Source: Pelargonium nanum (Eukaryota > Streptophyta > Magnoliopsida > Geraniales > Geraniaceae). Taken from it: DNA of 46,435 nucleotides. Shown in pieces: positions 1 through 9,880 of this stretch. The stretch's first letter is position 1, and each line of letters opens with the position of its first letter. Position numbers and translations under genes: made by a program. The stretch is from positions 1 through 46,435 of the forward strand of contig JAYMTF010000193.1 in assembly GCA_036897485.1 (NCBI GenBank). Reading direction: 5' to 3'. The notes under the pieces were generated by a model that made no database searches, had not been told where the DNA came from, and worked only from the letters and a program-made list of their open reading frames with translations.

Positions 1-1030
1 TTCACTTGGGTGGTATGGATTAATTTTAATGAGGTGTCATCACCTTATTGGTTTGGCTTAGATTCCTTTTCCTCGATATAGATACTCAAAGTGTTTCTGA
101 TAAATAAATAAACTGAATTAAGAATTTAGAAGAAAAAAAACACTGGAAGTGTTCTAAATTCTTTATTTTATATGTGTTGTTGGTGAGTTAACGCATGATT
201 AGTTGACTAATAACAAGAAGACTCTATTTTTGATGAGATCATTAAATAATTAGTCTCAAAAATGTGGTTCATCGATGCTCTACCTAAGAATTGAAATCCT
301 CGAAAGAGGAAAATGACAAATGTGGCTTGTGGAATTGTGCATTTTAAAAAATATATAAATCCAATAAACGTTTAATGTTTTTATAACAAGGTGTTGTTAT
401 GAATATGACAAGTTTAATTTCAATTTTTGGACCAAATTATACAATTCTTTTATCTTAAAATTAGTGTCATTATTTGTATTTTGAAAAAAAATTAAGCATA
501 AATTAGTTAGTATAATATATTTATTCTTATATACTTTTATTATGATTATGCATCCTTACAAACTTACAAGTCGATTTGATGAAGTAAAATCAAGTTGACC
601 AAAATATCTTCTAGCGTATAAATAAATAATGCTTCAACAAGTTAGGTCGACCCAAATATTCTCTTCTCTTTTTATATCTTCCATTGAGTTGCACAAGCTC
701 TCAACCTCATTCATGAACAAGTTAATTCGTTTAAGGTAGCGTCTGCATAATTTAGTTTTTAACTTAATCACAATAGGATTAATTAACGTCACCAATGATA
801 CACGCACTCTATTCATATACTCAATCTAGTTAGCGAAACATACAAACAATTAATTTCGTACATGGCCTTTTAATTAATACTTAATTTAGTAAAGTGTATA
901 TTGTTTTGTGCTTAAATTTCTATCTTAGCTATCGAGTCCTTGAAGATCGATATTCGGACTTTACAGTCATATATCACTTGTGCGACATTGGTATACTTGC
1001 CGAGAGCGTGTCAGTTGTGAGCCCAATACA
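1..1030. other. AT-rich intergenic DNA, no supported gene
   Basis: No reading frame here has recognisable domain content. A 60-codon minus frame at 634-816 is isolated and has no recognisable motif. The interval is long AT tracts and looks like ordinary intergenic DNA. Confidence 0.6.
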
Positions 1031-1178
1031 TTTTTTTTGAACGAAAAACTTCTAATTTATTAATTCATATCGAATGATAACAAAGAAAACATAAAACTTG
1101 GGGTTTAAAAATCAATCCACCTAGACAAGCCTGACAAAGAAGCCGATGACCTAACCAACTCGTGGAGCACTCGGTTCA
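1031..1178 (-). mobile_element. LINE (non-LTR retrotransposon) 3' tail fragment
   Basis: On the minus strand the sequence encodes the RNase H-like end of a plant LINE (VNRVLHELVRSSA) followed by a stop and a run of A (poly-T on the plus strand near 1030-1037). The same stretch, read as 'cctaac.aactcgtgga.cactcg.ttc', recurs at 33145-33185, which shows it is a dispersed repeat. It is 5'-truncated, as LINE copies usually are, and abuts hAT transposase sequence near 1178. Confidence 0.5.
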
Positions 1179-1720
1179 CAGACCAACCTAATTTATACCT
1201 AGGATCAAAGACCCTATTTATGAAACTTAACAAATTCATTTTTTGGATATCACCCCAATATTTATCATCCATTCTAGATGACATGTTTCTCAAACCATAA
1301 TAGGATTGGTTAGGGCTTCATTTAAAACAATATTTGTACCATTAATCTAAAAACCGTTTAGATGCGATATATTTAAATCCATATATTCAAATAATAAGTT
1401 CATAAAAAATTGCAAAAAACTTTATAAAACGTTTAATGACACTGCATTCATCATCATAGAGAACCCCAATCGGTTCTGAATCACCATTCCTAATTTGGTA
1501 TTTAGTTCAATATTGCAATAAGGATCCTCGTCCTCATAAAACTCAAAAAATTTATCTAGTACTTTAAATACAAGTTGTAACATTAAATAACAAGAGTTCC
1601 ATCTAGTAAACATATCTAAGAAAAGAAAAGCCTTATTTTAAATTCCTACAGCTTGAATACAATACTTAACTTCGCTACTATTGTTCATCGGAGTCGGTCC
1701 TAGGGTTGGATTGTTGGATA
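1179..1720 (-). mobile_element. hAT (RICESLEEPER/Zn-BED type) transposase relic
   Basis: Minus-strand frames contain two hallmarks of the hAT transposase core: TRWNSCYLMLQ at about 1580-1612 (family consensus TRWNSTYLML, followed by an acidic EDEDPYC segment), and further along KYWGDIQKMNLLSFINRVFDPRYKLG at about 1180-1265 (family: KYWG..NxLLxIAxVLDPRYKL). Upstream codons VKYCIQAVGI fit the segment before TRWNS. The pieces lie in different frames with stops between them, so this is a dead fragment with no complete transposase. I found no terminal inverted repeats or 8-bp target duplication. Confidence 0.72.
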
Positions 1721-1909
1721 GACCTTGTAGTACCCGATATGATTGTAACGTTGCTTGAAAGCGATCGTAATGAATAAATGAATATGCTTTCCGCTAAAAT
1801 AAAAAATGCTACTATTGTCGGAGATTGTTTTACAAACCAAACAGAACCTCAACAAACATGGATCTAAACAAAAAGATTAAAAGAAGCAAAAGAAACCATA
1901 CACACTTGA

Positions 1910-2743
1910 TCATAATTCGAACTCTGATGTAGGACACATTGTCAAACTCTCCGAATCTAGCAGCGCCAGCAATGGCCCTCTGGCTTCTCCGGCGCCACTC
2001 GAATTCCGGTAGCTCGACAACAACCCAAACACCAGCAAATCCAGAGCCAAAATCACAATCGCATGCACAGTGAAAATGAAATCAATCACAGCCACACCCC
2101 TCGTACCATTGTCACCCAGATCACACTTCAAATCAACCTGGTCCTGAACCAGTGACACAGACAAGCTTTGACACCCTCTCAGAGTAAACACATCAGTATA
2201 CAAATTCAACCCAGCTTGCAGAATCCAAGTCCCCTTAAAAATCAACCCGGAGGACAGCAAAAAATCGGCGAAAAACGCCGACGGCCGTACCGACAGATAC
2301 AGGCAAGACCCAGCACAGAGAAGGGTCAACTCACCGAACCAACCATACACCGATCCACTGATTCCATCGATTCCCTTCCCGATCACCGAAAACTCGACCA
2401 GGAAGGCGATTCCGGCGAAGAGGAAGACGAAGGAGTCGCTGATGAGAAAAGGGTCGACGTTTTCGCGGACGACGATGAGGATGAGAAGTACCCAGAAGAC
2501 CAAAATGGTTGCAGATTGGTGAAAGAAGGCGAATTTGAAGAATTGGGAGAAAATGGCGATGGGGAGGGCTAGGAGGAGGAAGTAGAAGTCGATGTTGTTC
2601 GATTTGGAGAGCGAAAAGTACCAGGATTTGGATCGGAAGAGAGATGGGTTGGTGAGGTAGAGGGAGGAGGAGCTATGGAGGCGACGGAGACCGATGGGGA
2701 AGAGGAAGAGAGAAGCTGCGAGATGGGCAGCTAGTGAGGCCAT
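1910..2743 (-). CDS. DUF716 / TMEM45-family multi-pass membrane protein
   Basis: This is a single uninterrupted 277-codon frame starting MASLAAHLAASLFLFPIGLRR. It has about seven hydrophobic segments (roughly residues 5-20, 50-70, 75-95, 100-120, 130-150, 160-180, 215-245) and a polar C-terminal tail ending in an acidic SEFEL. The layout and conserved phrases (SLYLTNPSLFRSKSWYF, VIGKGIDGISGSVYG, SAFFADFLLSSGLIFKGTW) fit the plant DUF716 family, which is related to animal TMEM45. These proteins are integral membrane proteins of unknown biochemical activity; some plant members are labelled 'viral-response family', a name that does not establish function. The ATG is the first in frame and the upstream DNA is GC-poor. 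Neighbouring genes suggest no role. An antisense 134-codon frame inside it is a shadow. Confidence 0.87.
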   Translation of the reverse strand: MASLAAHLAASLFLFPIGLRRLHSSSSLYLTNPSLFRSKSWYFSLSKSNNIDFYFLLLALPIAIFSQFFKFAFFHQSATILVFWVLLILIVVRENVDPFLISDSFVFLFAGIAFLVEFSVIGKGIDGISGSVYGWFGELTLLCAGSCLYLSVRPSAFFADFLLSSGLIFKGTWILQAGLNLYTDVFTLRGCQSLSVSLVQDQVDLKCDLGDNGTRGVAVIDFIFTVHAIVILALDLLVFGLLSSYRNSSGAGEARGPLLALLDSESLTMCPTSEFEL

Positions 2744-2929
2744 GCGTGTCTTTGTGTGTTGAGCATTTCGGATCTGGTTTCTGTGCTTTTTGCTTTCGGA
2801 GAAGAAAGGTTTTGGGTTTCGGTTTTGACTTTTCGCAGACCGGTTCGCACGTTTGTTTTTTTGAGTTTAGTATTTTGCCGGCAAATGGCGGAGTATTTTA
2901 AGATGTTATGAAAGCTCGTGCTTCATAAG

Positions 2930-3420
2930 GTCACCTCCAGGGCTCATCGCATCACCGATATTCCTCCAAAACATTATGCTCCACTCGGGTGCTAGAACAC
3001 TACCCGAAACGGTAGAGCCTCCAAAGGGTATTGATCCTCTCCAAAATGCTCGAAAGGCACAAGAAAACTTAAAATCTCACTCGATGGCTTCAAATGGTGC
3101 GCCCAAGAAGATATAACACAACGGTAAAGTGGGTCTCAAAGTGGACTCCACCTTATCAACAATCAACCACACATCGACACGTGTAAGAGATATTTTGTTA
3201 CTATATACACTTCATCCTTGGTAAAAGGAAGAGATCCACATTTGAGTCATTTATTACTCTCAATCACTTTCTCTCTCTAAAAACGCTCTCTACCTCTTGT
3301 AATTTCTAACCGAGGCTTACTCTCATGCCTGAGTCGGTATCTTGGGATCTTCGTTAACTTTGTGTTATCTCACGCAAGGTACCGGTTCATTACAAAGATT
3401 TGGATAGATCGGGAGAAAAT
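2930..3420 (+). repeat. LTR-like repeat remnant
   Basis: The stretch resembles a plant retrotransposon LTR: a TATA-like 'actatatacac' near 3200, then 'taaaaggaagag', a CT-rich leader with 'ctctaaaaacgctctctacctc', and 'cttgtaatttctaaccgagg', as seen in gypsy-type R/U5 regions. No coding domain, matching second LTR or clear primer-binding site was found, so the assignment is tentative. Confidence 0.3.
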
Positions 3421-3620
3421 TAGACTTCAAACATTTTAAAGAAAATTATGTAACACGTGGACAAGACGATGAACACACTCTAGTGTGCCAAATTTGACCG
3501 AAACACATGTTACCTCATGCAAGCTACATGTTCATTACCAAGATTCAAAATCCTCTTCAAAGAAATTGGACTCGAAACATCTCTAAAATATTTGTAACAC
3601 GTGGACGGACGACAAATACA
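3363..3620 (+). repeat. Diverged tandem duplication, period about 146 bp
   Basis: Unit A begins at 3363 (tgttatctcacgcaaggtac) and unit B at about 3509 (tgttacctcatgcaagctac). Both go on through 'ttcattac.aagatt', a 'gaaat/gaaaat tagac/ggac t' block and 'tgtaacacgtggac'. Identity is moderate, implying an old duplication. Function unknown. Confidence 0.6.
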
Positions 3621-3913
3621 TTTTAATATGACGAAGTATATCGATTCAAAAGAGGCACATCACATATAAAGTTTAACGTAATCAAAGACAATGAGTGTTA
3701 TATTCTAATTCTAATTAAAATTCGTACATCGGCTTAATCTAGGGTTTCATACATCGGCCTAGTTAGACTTTTTTAGCCAGTGTTCTAGACCTCGCCATTC
3801 GAATAAAACAACAATTCCAAGAATTGTGGATGTGAAACTTCCACATGTTTTGTACAAAAGACACGTGCATGCATCAACCTCCTATTACACCTTTCCTTCT
3901 TGTTTCTTGTTAG

Positions 3914-3938
3914 GAAGAAGAAGAAGAAGAAGAAGAAG
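3914..3938. repeat. (GAA)n microsatellite
   Basis: About eight consecutive GAA/AAG units. It lies in intergenic DNA; the minus frame across it gives only a poly-Phe run. Confidence 0.85.
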
Positions 3939-4442
3939 CTTAGATGCACAAGAAATTGAAAATTAGCGGTTCTCTTCTCTTCTCTTATGGACGGACATGT
4001 GGACGGCTTTGCTTTGTGCTCCTTGGCTGCAAGTCCTTCACATGCTTCCTTTATATTTATTTTGGACCGTCCAGGTTGTTGAATCATACTTGTCTTAATG
4101 TGAAACTTTGACGGTGTGGGATCAAACATTCAACCTTTGTGATTGGATGGGTTAGGGGTTGACACACAGAGAGAAGCCACTAGAATTGCACTTTCAGATT
4201 TTCATCTAACAAAATTTGTAACAATGACCATATGTTAAAAGTAACTCATTCCAATGGTAGTTTTGTCTCCTTTGAACTCACATGTTTTTTTTTTAGTTTA
4301 ACCTTTAATTCGGATTTTGTCCATTTTGAGCGCTTGTAAACTACTCTCGCCAACGTCCAGATCTTTAGCTTACGTTAATGATGTTGATTCATAAGACGTT
4401 GTAGACAGACCACGACAAAGCTGCGCTGTTTCGATGTTTTTC

Positions 4443-4486
4443 CACCAAGCACATCCAAAACGATGACGTTTTGGATGTGCTTGGTG
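4443..4486. repeat. Perfect 20-bp inverted repeat with 4-nt loop
   Basis: The left arm caccaagcacatccaaaacg (4443-4462) is followed by the loop atga (4463-4466) and an exact reverse complement (4467-4486). Sequence further out on both sides shows weak mirrored similarity (for example 'ccaacgtccagatct' at about 4352 against the complement of 'agatctagttggacattgg' at about 4515). This suggests a longer, decayed fold-back. It could be a young MIRNA-like hairpin, the core of a fold-back transposon, or a template-switch palindrome; no mature small RNA is recognised. Confidence 0.85.
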
Positions 4487-4729
4487 AAAATTAAATGAAG
4501 TGCACCATTTCATTAGATCTAGTTGGACATTGGTTTGACATGCACATATCAATTTCGTATCGGATATGGTTTGATGGTGTGTTAACATATGTTGATGTGG
4601 TACATGAGAACCAGCTACATCCGATTAAGTGGGTTAAATTTTAGAAAAAGATAGTTTATAAAACAAAACTCTAATCAGAGATTACACTAGATTTAAAAGT
4701 TGTGGCATTCTAAAAGATGTAAAACTATT

Positions 4730-4960
4730 ACCACCAAGCGCGTGAGTCAACTGATAAGGGGTTGTTCCAGCTTAACCTGAAAGTCTCGAATTCAAGTCGT
4801 AGGGAATGCAGATGCGTTAAAACTTAGTAGATAGAGCTTTGCTGCCCTTGTGGTCCTACCCGACTCGAATGAGGATTAGTCTGGGTATGGTAGAACGGCT
4901 TAAAGTGTCAACCGCTAGTTTGTGGGCCCGCTCAAAAACCTCGTAGTTTAGACCAAAAAG
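4730..4960 (+). mobile_element. SINE (tRNA-derived) with perfect 17-bp target-site duplication
   Basis: The element is flanked by exact copies of aaagatgtaaaactatt at 4713-4729 and 4961-4977. Inside, near the 5' end, are A-box-like 'gtgagtcaactgataagg' and B-box-like 'gaattcaagtc' pol III signals, and it ends in an A-rich tail (accaaaaag). The sequence differs from the other SINE families in this window. The intact duplication implies a fairly recent insertion. Confidence 0.85.
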
Positions 4961-5092
4961 AAAGATGTAAAACTATTTAACCATTTCAATAATAAAAGAA
5001 AAGGTGTTGGAAAAGAAAAAGAAAACAAATTAAGATTCAAGCCACCAGTATGTGTGGTTCTAAGCCACTCTTGCTAAGACTTGACATCCAAA

Positions 5093-5098
5093 TATAAA
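5093..5098 (+). promoter_or_regulatory. Probable TATA box of PGR5
   Basis: TATAAA lies 161 bp upstream of the PGR5 start codon, followed by an A/C-rich leader with repeated 'accaac' units at about 5199-5219. The position fits a leader of around 130 nt. Confidence 0.55.
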
Positions 5099-5258
5099 CC
5101 AGAGGCTCTCAACATTTCTCCAAAATATCATCTTCAACAAAAATAAAAACAACCTCCATTTTTCTCCTTCACAAACTCCCTCTCTTGCTACCTAATACCA
5201 ACACCAACACCAACACCACAACTTCCTTTTCTTTGCTCTAACTACAACAGTTTCTTCC

Positions 5259-5934
5259 ATGGCCACTTCAATTTGTGCAAGAGGATTGCAAGGAGGTTTA
5301 GTATCGTCGTTCCACGGAAGTTGGGAAAGCTCGATCTCCGGCGACGACTACCACCACGCCCTCATGCAGTCCGTGCCAAGATTTGTGACCGTTGGGAAGC
5401 CGATTTGTTCGCCGCCGTCCATGAAGAACGTCAACGAAGGGAAGGGCCTGTTCGCTCCGGCCGTTGTCATTACCAGAAATATAATCGGAAAAAAGAGGTT
5501 CAATCAGCTCCGGGGAAAGGCCATTGCTCTCCACTCTCAGGTATTTATTTTCAGAGTGCTCGAAATTTCAGTCATTGTTTATCAGCTGAGACTTTCAGCC
5601 AAGAAACAAACGAAATAAATCTAGACAATATTACAGTTTTTATTATTCAAAAAAATAATAAATAATAGTCAATTCAGTTTTACTAGATCACCTCATTTGA
5701 CATAATTTATTTATTGGCTGACAGTTTCAGTTAATAAAATATGTCTGAGATTCTTTTTTCTCTCTATTTATGTTTATTTCTTGATTTCTTATTGCATTTC
5801 TTGTATTCTTAAAAATTTGGAATTTGCAGGTGATTACTGAGTTCTGCAAATCCATCGGAGCAGATGCGAAACAGAGACAAGGCCTGATTCGACTGGCCAA
5901 GAAGAACGGAGAGAGACTCGGGTTTCTTGCATGA
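5259..5934 (+). CDS. PGR5: PROTON GRADIENT REGULATION 5 (PGR5), chloroplast thylakoid
   Basis: Two exons, 5259-5540 and 5830-5934, are separated by a 289-bp GT-AG intron in phase 0 and encode 128 residues (Arabidopsis PGR5 is about 133). Residues 1 to about 55 form a variable chloroplast transit peptide. From MKNVNEGKGLFAP onward the protein matches the PGR5 family almost residue for residue: TRNIIGKKRFNQLRGKAIALHSQ at the end of exon 1, then VITEFCKSIGADAKQRQGLI and KKNGERLGFLA in exon 2. PGR5 works with PGRL1 in antimycin-sensitive cyclic electron flow around photosystem I, building the proton gradient needed for photoprotection and ATP balance. The start is the first ATG after the TATA box and gives the expected SxxxGxWxSSISG motif of the transit region. 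Intron readthrough frames are artefacts. Confidence 0.97.
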
Positions 5935-6321
5935 ACATGTCGAATTCGATGATGGTTTCGTTTCTTGATAACAAAATCTGGATGTAAACATGAACCTCTC
6001 CTCTCCTCTCCTATATGTTCTAAATTGTTATTTTTTTCAGTTAATTTAGCTGTCTTATTGATATTTCATATTCCTATTTCATTTGTTTGACATTTTAATA
6101 AAACTTCAAGAAAATCCACAACCATATACATGTTATATGATAGTTTGACAAAGAGTTTAGCCTAAACAAGAATCAATTTCTTCATGTGAATATAATGCAA
6201 TTGTTGGCACTGCACAACCAGTTACAATGGGCATTAAAATCAGGGGACATCAAGCAATTCAATTTAGTTGCTATTATTTCCAAAAGCTTCATTACTTAAC
6301 AAAATTGCTAATAGGACTTTA

Positions 6322-6826
6322 GGGATTGTTTAGTTTTAGAAAACAGTTTTCATTTTCTATTTTCTATTTTTTTTGTTCTCTATGGAAAATTTGAAGAACT
6401 TAGATAATTTGTTTGGTTGTAACATTTTCTTTTTTTCTTAATTTTAAGTCCAAATAAAAAACTCATTTTTCCGCTACTCATTTTTAATTTTTGTTTTATG
6501 TCTCAAAGAGGATCTATTATACGTAATGTTATTTTTACCAATTTAAATTAATTCTACTTTGCATAATTCTAATTTATAATAATAAAATATAAAAATGGAA
6601 AATGTTATTACTAAACAAGTTTTCTAAAATTTCAAAGTTTTTTTTTATAAAGAACAGAAAATAAAAATTGTTTTCCACAACTAAACGACTCTGAAAAAAT
6701 ATAGTTTTCTATTTTCAAGCTATTTTGAAAAATTGAAAAACAGTTTTCAATTTTTAGTTTCTTGTTTTCCAAACGAATAACAGTTCTTTGAAAAACTGAA
6801 GAAATGCTACATAACTAAACAGGCCA
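6322..6826. mobile_element. Tourist-like (PIF/Harbinger) MITE
   Basis: Terminal inverted repeats are gggattgtttagtt at the left and aactaaacaggcca at the right, flanked by TTA at 6319-6321 and 6827-6829. The interior is AT-rich, with long mirrored tracts of 'gaaaacagttttc' type near both ends. It has no coding capacity. TTA target duplications and GG(G/C)CxTGTTTAGTT ends are typical of Tourist MITEs. Confidence 0.75.
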
Positions 6827-6829
6827 TTA

Positions 6830-6875
6830 GGACCCGTTTAGTTGTAGAAAACAGTTTTCATAACTAAATAGGCCC
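6830..6875. mobile_element. Second, 46-bp collapsed Tourist-like MITE
   Basis: Immediately after the shared TTA at 6827-6829 lies ggacccgtttagttgtag, then 'aaaacagttttc', then taactaaataggccc, and another TTA at 6876-6878. It therefore has both terminal repeats and almost no interior. It either inserted into the first element's target site or is an internally deleted copy. Confidence 0.6.
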
Positions 6876-6878
6876 TTA

Positions 6879-7108
6879 GAGTTTACAATCGAATCATACA
6901 AACATTTCATGGAAGTCGCAACCAATAAAGTAAAAACCGTTCGAACACAATATCTTAATTAAGGCAAAGCGAGCAACCAGCACACATATGTTAAAAGACA
7001 ATATAAATGTCAAAGGAACCCATAATTTAATTTAACAGATTATTCACAATAATTATAGTGAATAATTATTTCTGAAGTACATGAAGTATTACCTTTATAT
7101 ATTTAAGC
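6879..7108. other. Intergenic DNA between MITEs and the SPH repeat unit
   Basis: AT-rich DNA with no gene or element that I can identify. Confidence 0.5.
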
Positions 7109-7718
7109 ATGAGAACTAACTTTGCAAGGGAAATACTTCAATTACAAGTTAAAATCCTCTTATATATTTAATTACATTTTCTTTTCAAAATTTGAAGAAC
7201 AAATTAATTACAAAATTTAAAAAATATGACCATAGGATCACAAGGCTTAAAAAGAATATGCATTAATTCCATGACATTATTTCACATCTAGCTGGAAATT
7301 TAGAGAAAAGTGAATCTGCTGAGCATATGTAACATTTTATGAATTATATAAATCATGTATATGTACAATCGAAAATACAAATGAAGTTAATCATATCATA
7401 CACAATGATTTGTCATCAATAATTATGATTTTTTACTCTAAGAGTCAAATTAATTTGGCCATATGTTTCAAAAAAAATAATAATAATTTGGCCATATAAT
7501 GAATCACAAGTTATATAAAAATACATATTAGTTATGAAAAAATTTCTTTTATAGCAAGTAGTTTTAAAAAACTGCAATACATGCACGTCATAGTAAAAAA
7601 AAATGAAAGAAATCATAAGAATTACACATTTCTGTTGAATCTTGTTGCTGAATTGTTATTCGTAACAAACAAACGTACTAATTTAAACAAAGTGATTTAA
7701 TTCCTCTCTCAAGTCCAT

Positions 7719-7726
7719 TATAAATA
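7719..7726 (+). promoter_or_regulatory. TATA box of SPH copy 1
   Basis: TATAAATA lies 71 bp upstream of the first SPH start codon. The equivalent position before the second copy also carries a TATA box, so the core promoter was duplicated with the gene. Confidence 0.6.
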
Positions 7727-7796
7727 GGATTAGGATCAAATCGAATGGCAAATAAAATTTAGAATTGAAGAGTAAAAAATTACATACGCTTGAAAG

Positions 7797-8303
7797 ATGA
7801 AGAGTTTGTTGTTGTCGTCTTGTCTTTTCATTGCTGTCTTTGAGTCAATTTGTTTGAGTGATGGAGGTTTGTTGCCATCAAAAACGAAAGTTCAAGTGAT
7901 AAATAATATAGAGGGTGGATTAGACCTTTCTGTTCACTGCAAATCAGCAGACGACGATATTGGTATTAAGGTAATTCATCGACCACTCTCAATATTTGAT
8001 TTTTGAATTTTTAGTTAGACCATGATTTAATCTTATTACGTTAAATGTGTTTAGGTACTCCATAGAGATCAGTATTTCGAATTCAGCTTCAGGCCACACA
8101 TTTTCAAATCAACCCGATTTTACTGTAGTTTCATGTGGCAAGGTGCGGATATACACTGGTTTGATGTTTATGTATATAGAAGGGATTCTGATTTCCGTTT
8201 TCTTGCGTGGAGAATCGTTAAGGAGCGTCCATGTATGTACAATGTGGATACTAAGAATTATGATATTTGCTACGATTGGAACAAATCCAAGCTTGCTAAT
8301 TAA
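7797..8303 (+). CDS. S-protein homolog (plant self-incompatibility S1 family), copy 1
   Basis: Exons 7797-7970 and 8055-8303 are joined across an 84-bp GT-AG intron in phase 0 to give 140 residues. Residues 1 to about 24 form a secretory signal peptide (MKSLLLSSCLFIAVFESICL). The mature part carries the family pattern: V.NN..GG.DL..HCKSADDD, a central F.F.FRP segment, FYCSF.WQGADIHWFDVY, and C-terminal RPC and DICYDWNK. The four conserved cysteines are at 48, 82, 118 and 130. S1-type proteins are small, secreted and disulfide-bonded. The founding member is the stigmatic S determinant of Papaver, but most homologs elsewhere have no known role and it should not be assumed here. Many S1 genes lack introns, so the shared intron is notable. 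The short plus-strand frame at 8047 is the same region read in a wrong frame. Confidence 0.92.
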
Positions 8304-9272
8304 TGTAATTGTAACCCATCATTAATAATATTTAGAGGTGGATTTATCATCTCCCAAATAATATTTCTATCCGTTAATATAAAAAAATTTGAATATCAGT
8401 TGCTTACTCTCAGCCTCACCATTTAAAATATTTTTTAATTACGTCTTTAACCCACATTTTATTTTATCTTATATATTTTGAAACAGAAACCACATTTTAT
8501 CATCCAAAATGAGAATATTGATGAGATTATGAGGATCACATCACAATTTGACTAAGAAATGCGATTTCTATATCAATATTTTGAAGTTAAATTGTTCAAA
8601 TTATCTCATTATTTTTGTAAGGCTTTATTATTTGCATGTTTGTAATTTAATTGAGTATGAAAAAATAGAATAAAAATTTAACATAAAAATGGATCAATAA
8701 TAAAATGGTCTAAAAAAATAACATAAACGAGCTAAAAACGAACATGAACGTGCCATGACCCAGAAGAAGGGTAGGTCAAACCCTGAAAGCACCCATAGGC
8801 CGCCACGTGTGACTAACCCGCCAAAATAATGCACCAAACGGGAGGCCCATTTTACAACTTTATCGACCCGTGATGCGTGATAATTATTTTTGAAACAGAG
8901 GAAGTATTAGAGCTTTCTTTACAAATTTGACAATAATATTGGACAATTGGGGTTCGTGCCTCTCTTTCTCTCTGCTGTTTTGAGAGTCGGCCAAGATTTT
9001 TGTTCGGCAACGGCTAGATTTGCGGCAGTTTTATATCTGAAAGTTTGAATAATGAGCTACTTACAATGGCTTGGATGAGCTTCCACTACTAAAATGTCAA
9101 CATTGTTAGGGTTTCACTTGCATCATTATATGTAGTCACTTCATTTTATATTTTTTCAATATGGGTCACTTTGTCACCCACTTCAAAACTCTCTCTCACG
9201 TGCGAGTCTCACATTTTTCTTCTTATCGGTAAGCTCGACACGTGCACAATCGATGGCCTTTATAAATCGGCA
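8304..9272. other. Spacer between the two SPH genes
   Basis: AT-rich DNA with a GC-richer block at about 8750-8880 and 8940-9020. No gene is supported. Its right part may belong to the LTR element starting at 9273. Confidence 0.45.
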
Positions 9273-9880
9273 CCCCCTCACGTGTAGATATTTTTCTTCC
9301 ACACGTGGGCCGCGGGCCGCTACAGGCATGATCATCTGCAAGCGAACCGGAGAACACAGAGGGATGCAACATAAACGAATCCATATATGTATCAAAACCA
9401 GCTCTAATACCATGAAATTTTTGAAGAGGGGTCTAATTTCCCTTATATCTTTTATTACACAATGAATACATTTATATAACACTTAAGTAGCGTTCGTTTA
9501 TCAATTTTTATTTGAAATCCTGGAAAAGTAGGACATATTGGGTATTTTTAAATTGTAATTATTGCGTTCGTTTAATTTTTCAGGAGGACATATTTGGGAT
9601 TAAAAAAGTATTCTCATTCCTCAAATGAGTTAAATAATTCCAAATTTTAAGAAATTGAAATAACATATCTACCATGTTATTACAAAACCATAGAATTTGA
9701 ATTTATTTAACTTTTGGGAAAGAGGGTTTAACTATTTTAATTAAGTTAAAAACTACACTAAACGAACGTCACCTTAGTGTACAACAATTTGTCCATGATA
9801 CAATGCCTAAATAAAGAAAGAGAAAATATAAGGAATCCACCAATTATTGCAGGATTCATCAATGGATATTAAGATACAAG
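9273..9880 (-). mobile_element. LTR-retrotransposon remnant (copia-like or non-autonomous), minus strand
   Basis: Read on the minus strand, an LTR-like sequence (from about 9880, containing TATAAATGTATTCATTGTG, and ending AAAAATTTCA at 9413) is followed directly by TGGTATTAGAGC (9412-9401). That matches the initiator-methionine tRNA primer-binding site TGGTATCAGAGC at 11 of 12 positions. About 120 bp later is a purine run GTGAGGGGG (9281-9273), which looks like a polypurine tract. No gag or pol is seen between them, which suggests a TRIM/LARD-type element. A MITE at 9486-9773 interrupts the LTR. The outer LTR boundary is uncertain. Confidence 0.55.
9486..9773. mobile_element. Tourist-like MITE nested in an LTR
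   Basis: The ends are agtagcgttcgttta and taaacgaacgtcacc, imperfect inverted repeats flanked by TTA at 9483-9485 and 9774-9776. The 288-bp interior is AT-rich and non-coding. An extra 'tgcgttcgttta' copy lies near 9573. Confidence 0.7.

Larger units (their letters stand above)
7109..8303 (+). repeat. Tandem gene-duplication unit 1 (S-protein homolog)
   Basis: From 'catgagaactaac' onward this unit aligns with 9979-11140 ('catgagagctaac'): promoter, exon 1, intron, exon 2 and the start of the 3' end. Shared upstream phrases include 'tcaattacaagttaaa', 'caaaatttgaaga.caaatt' and 'ttttttactcta.agtcaaatt'. The duplication spacer contains an LTR element and a MITE. Confidence 0.85.

Noticed and set aside
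2168-2572. 134-codon plus-strand frame
   Set aside because: It is antisense to the DUF716 gene, highly charged and repetitive, with no domain.
3785-4129. 114-codon minus frame
   Set aside because: Its poly-Phe run comes from a GAA microsatellite and the rest has no domain or codon pattern of a gene.
5273-5665. Overlapping plus and minus frames across PGR5 exon 1
   Set aside because: Shadows of the PGR5 exon; they run into the intron and lack family matches.
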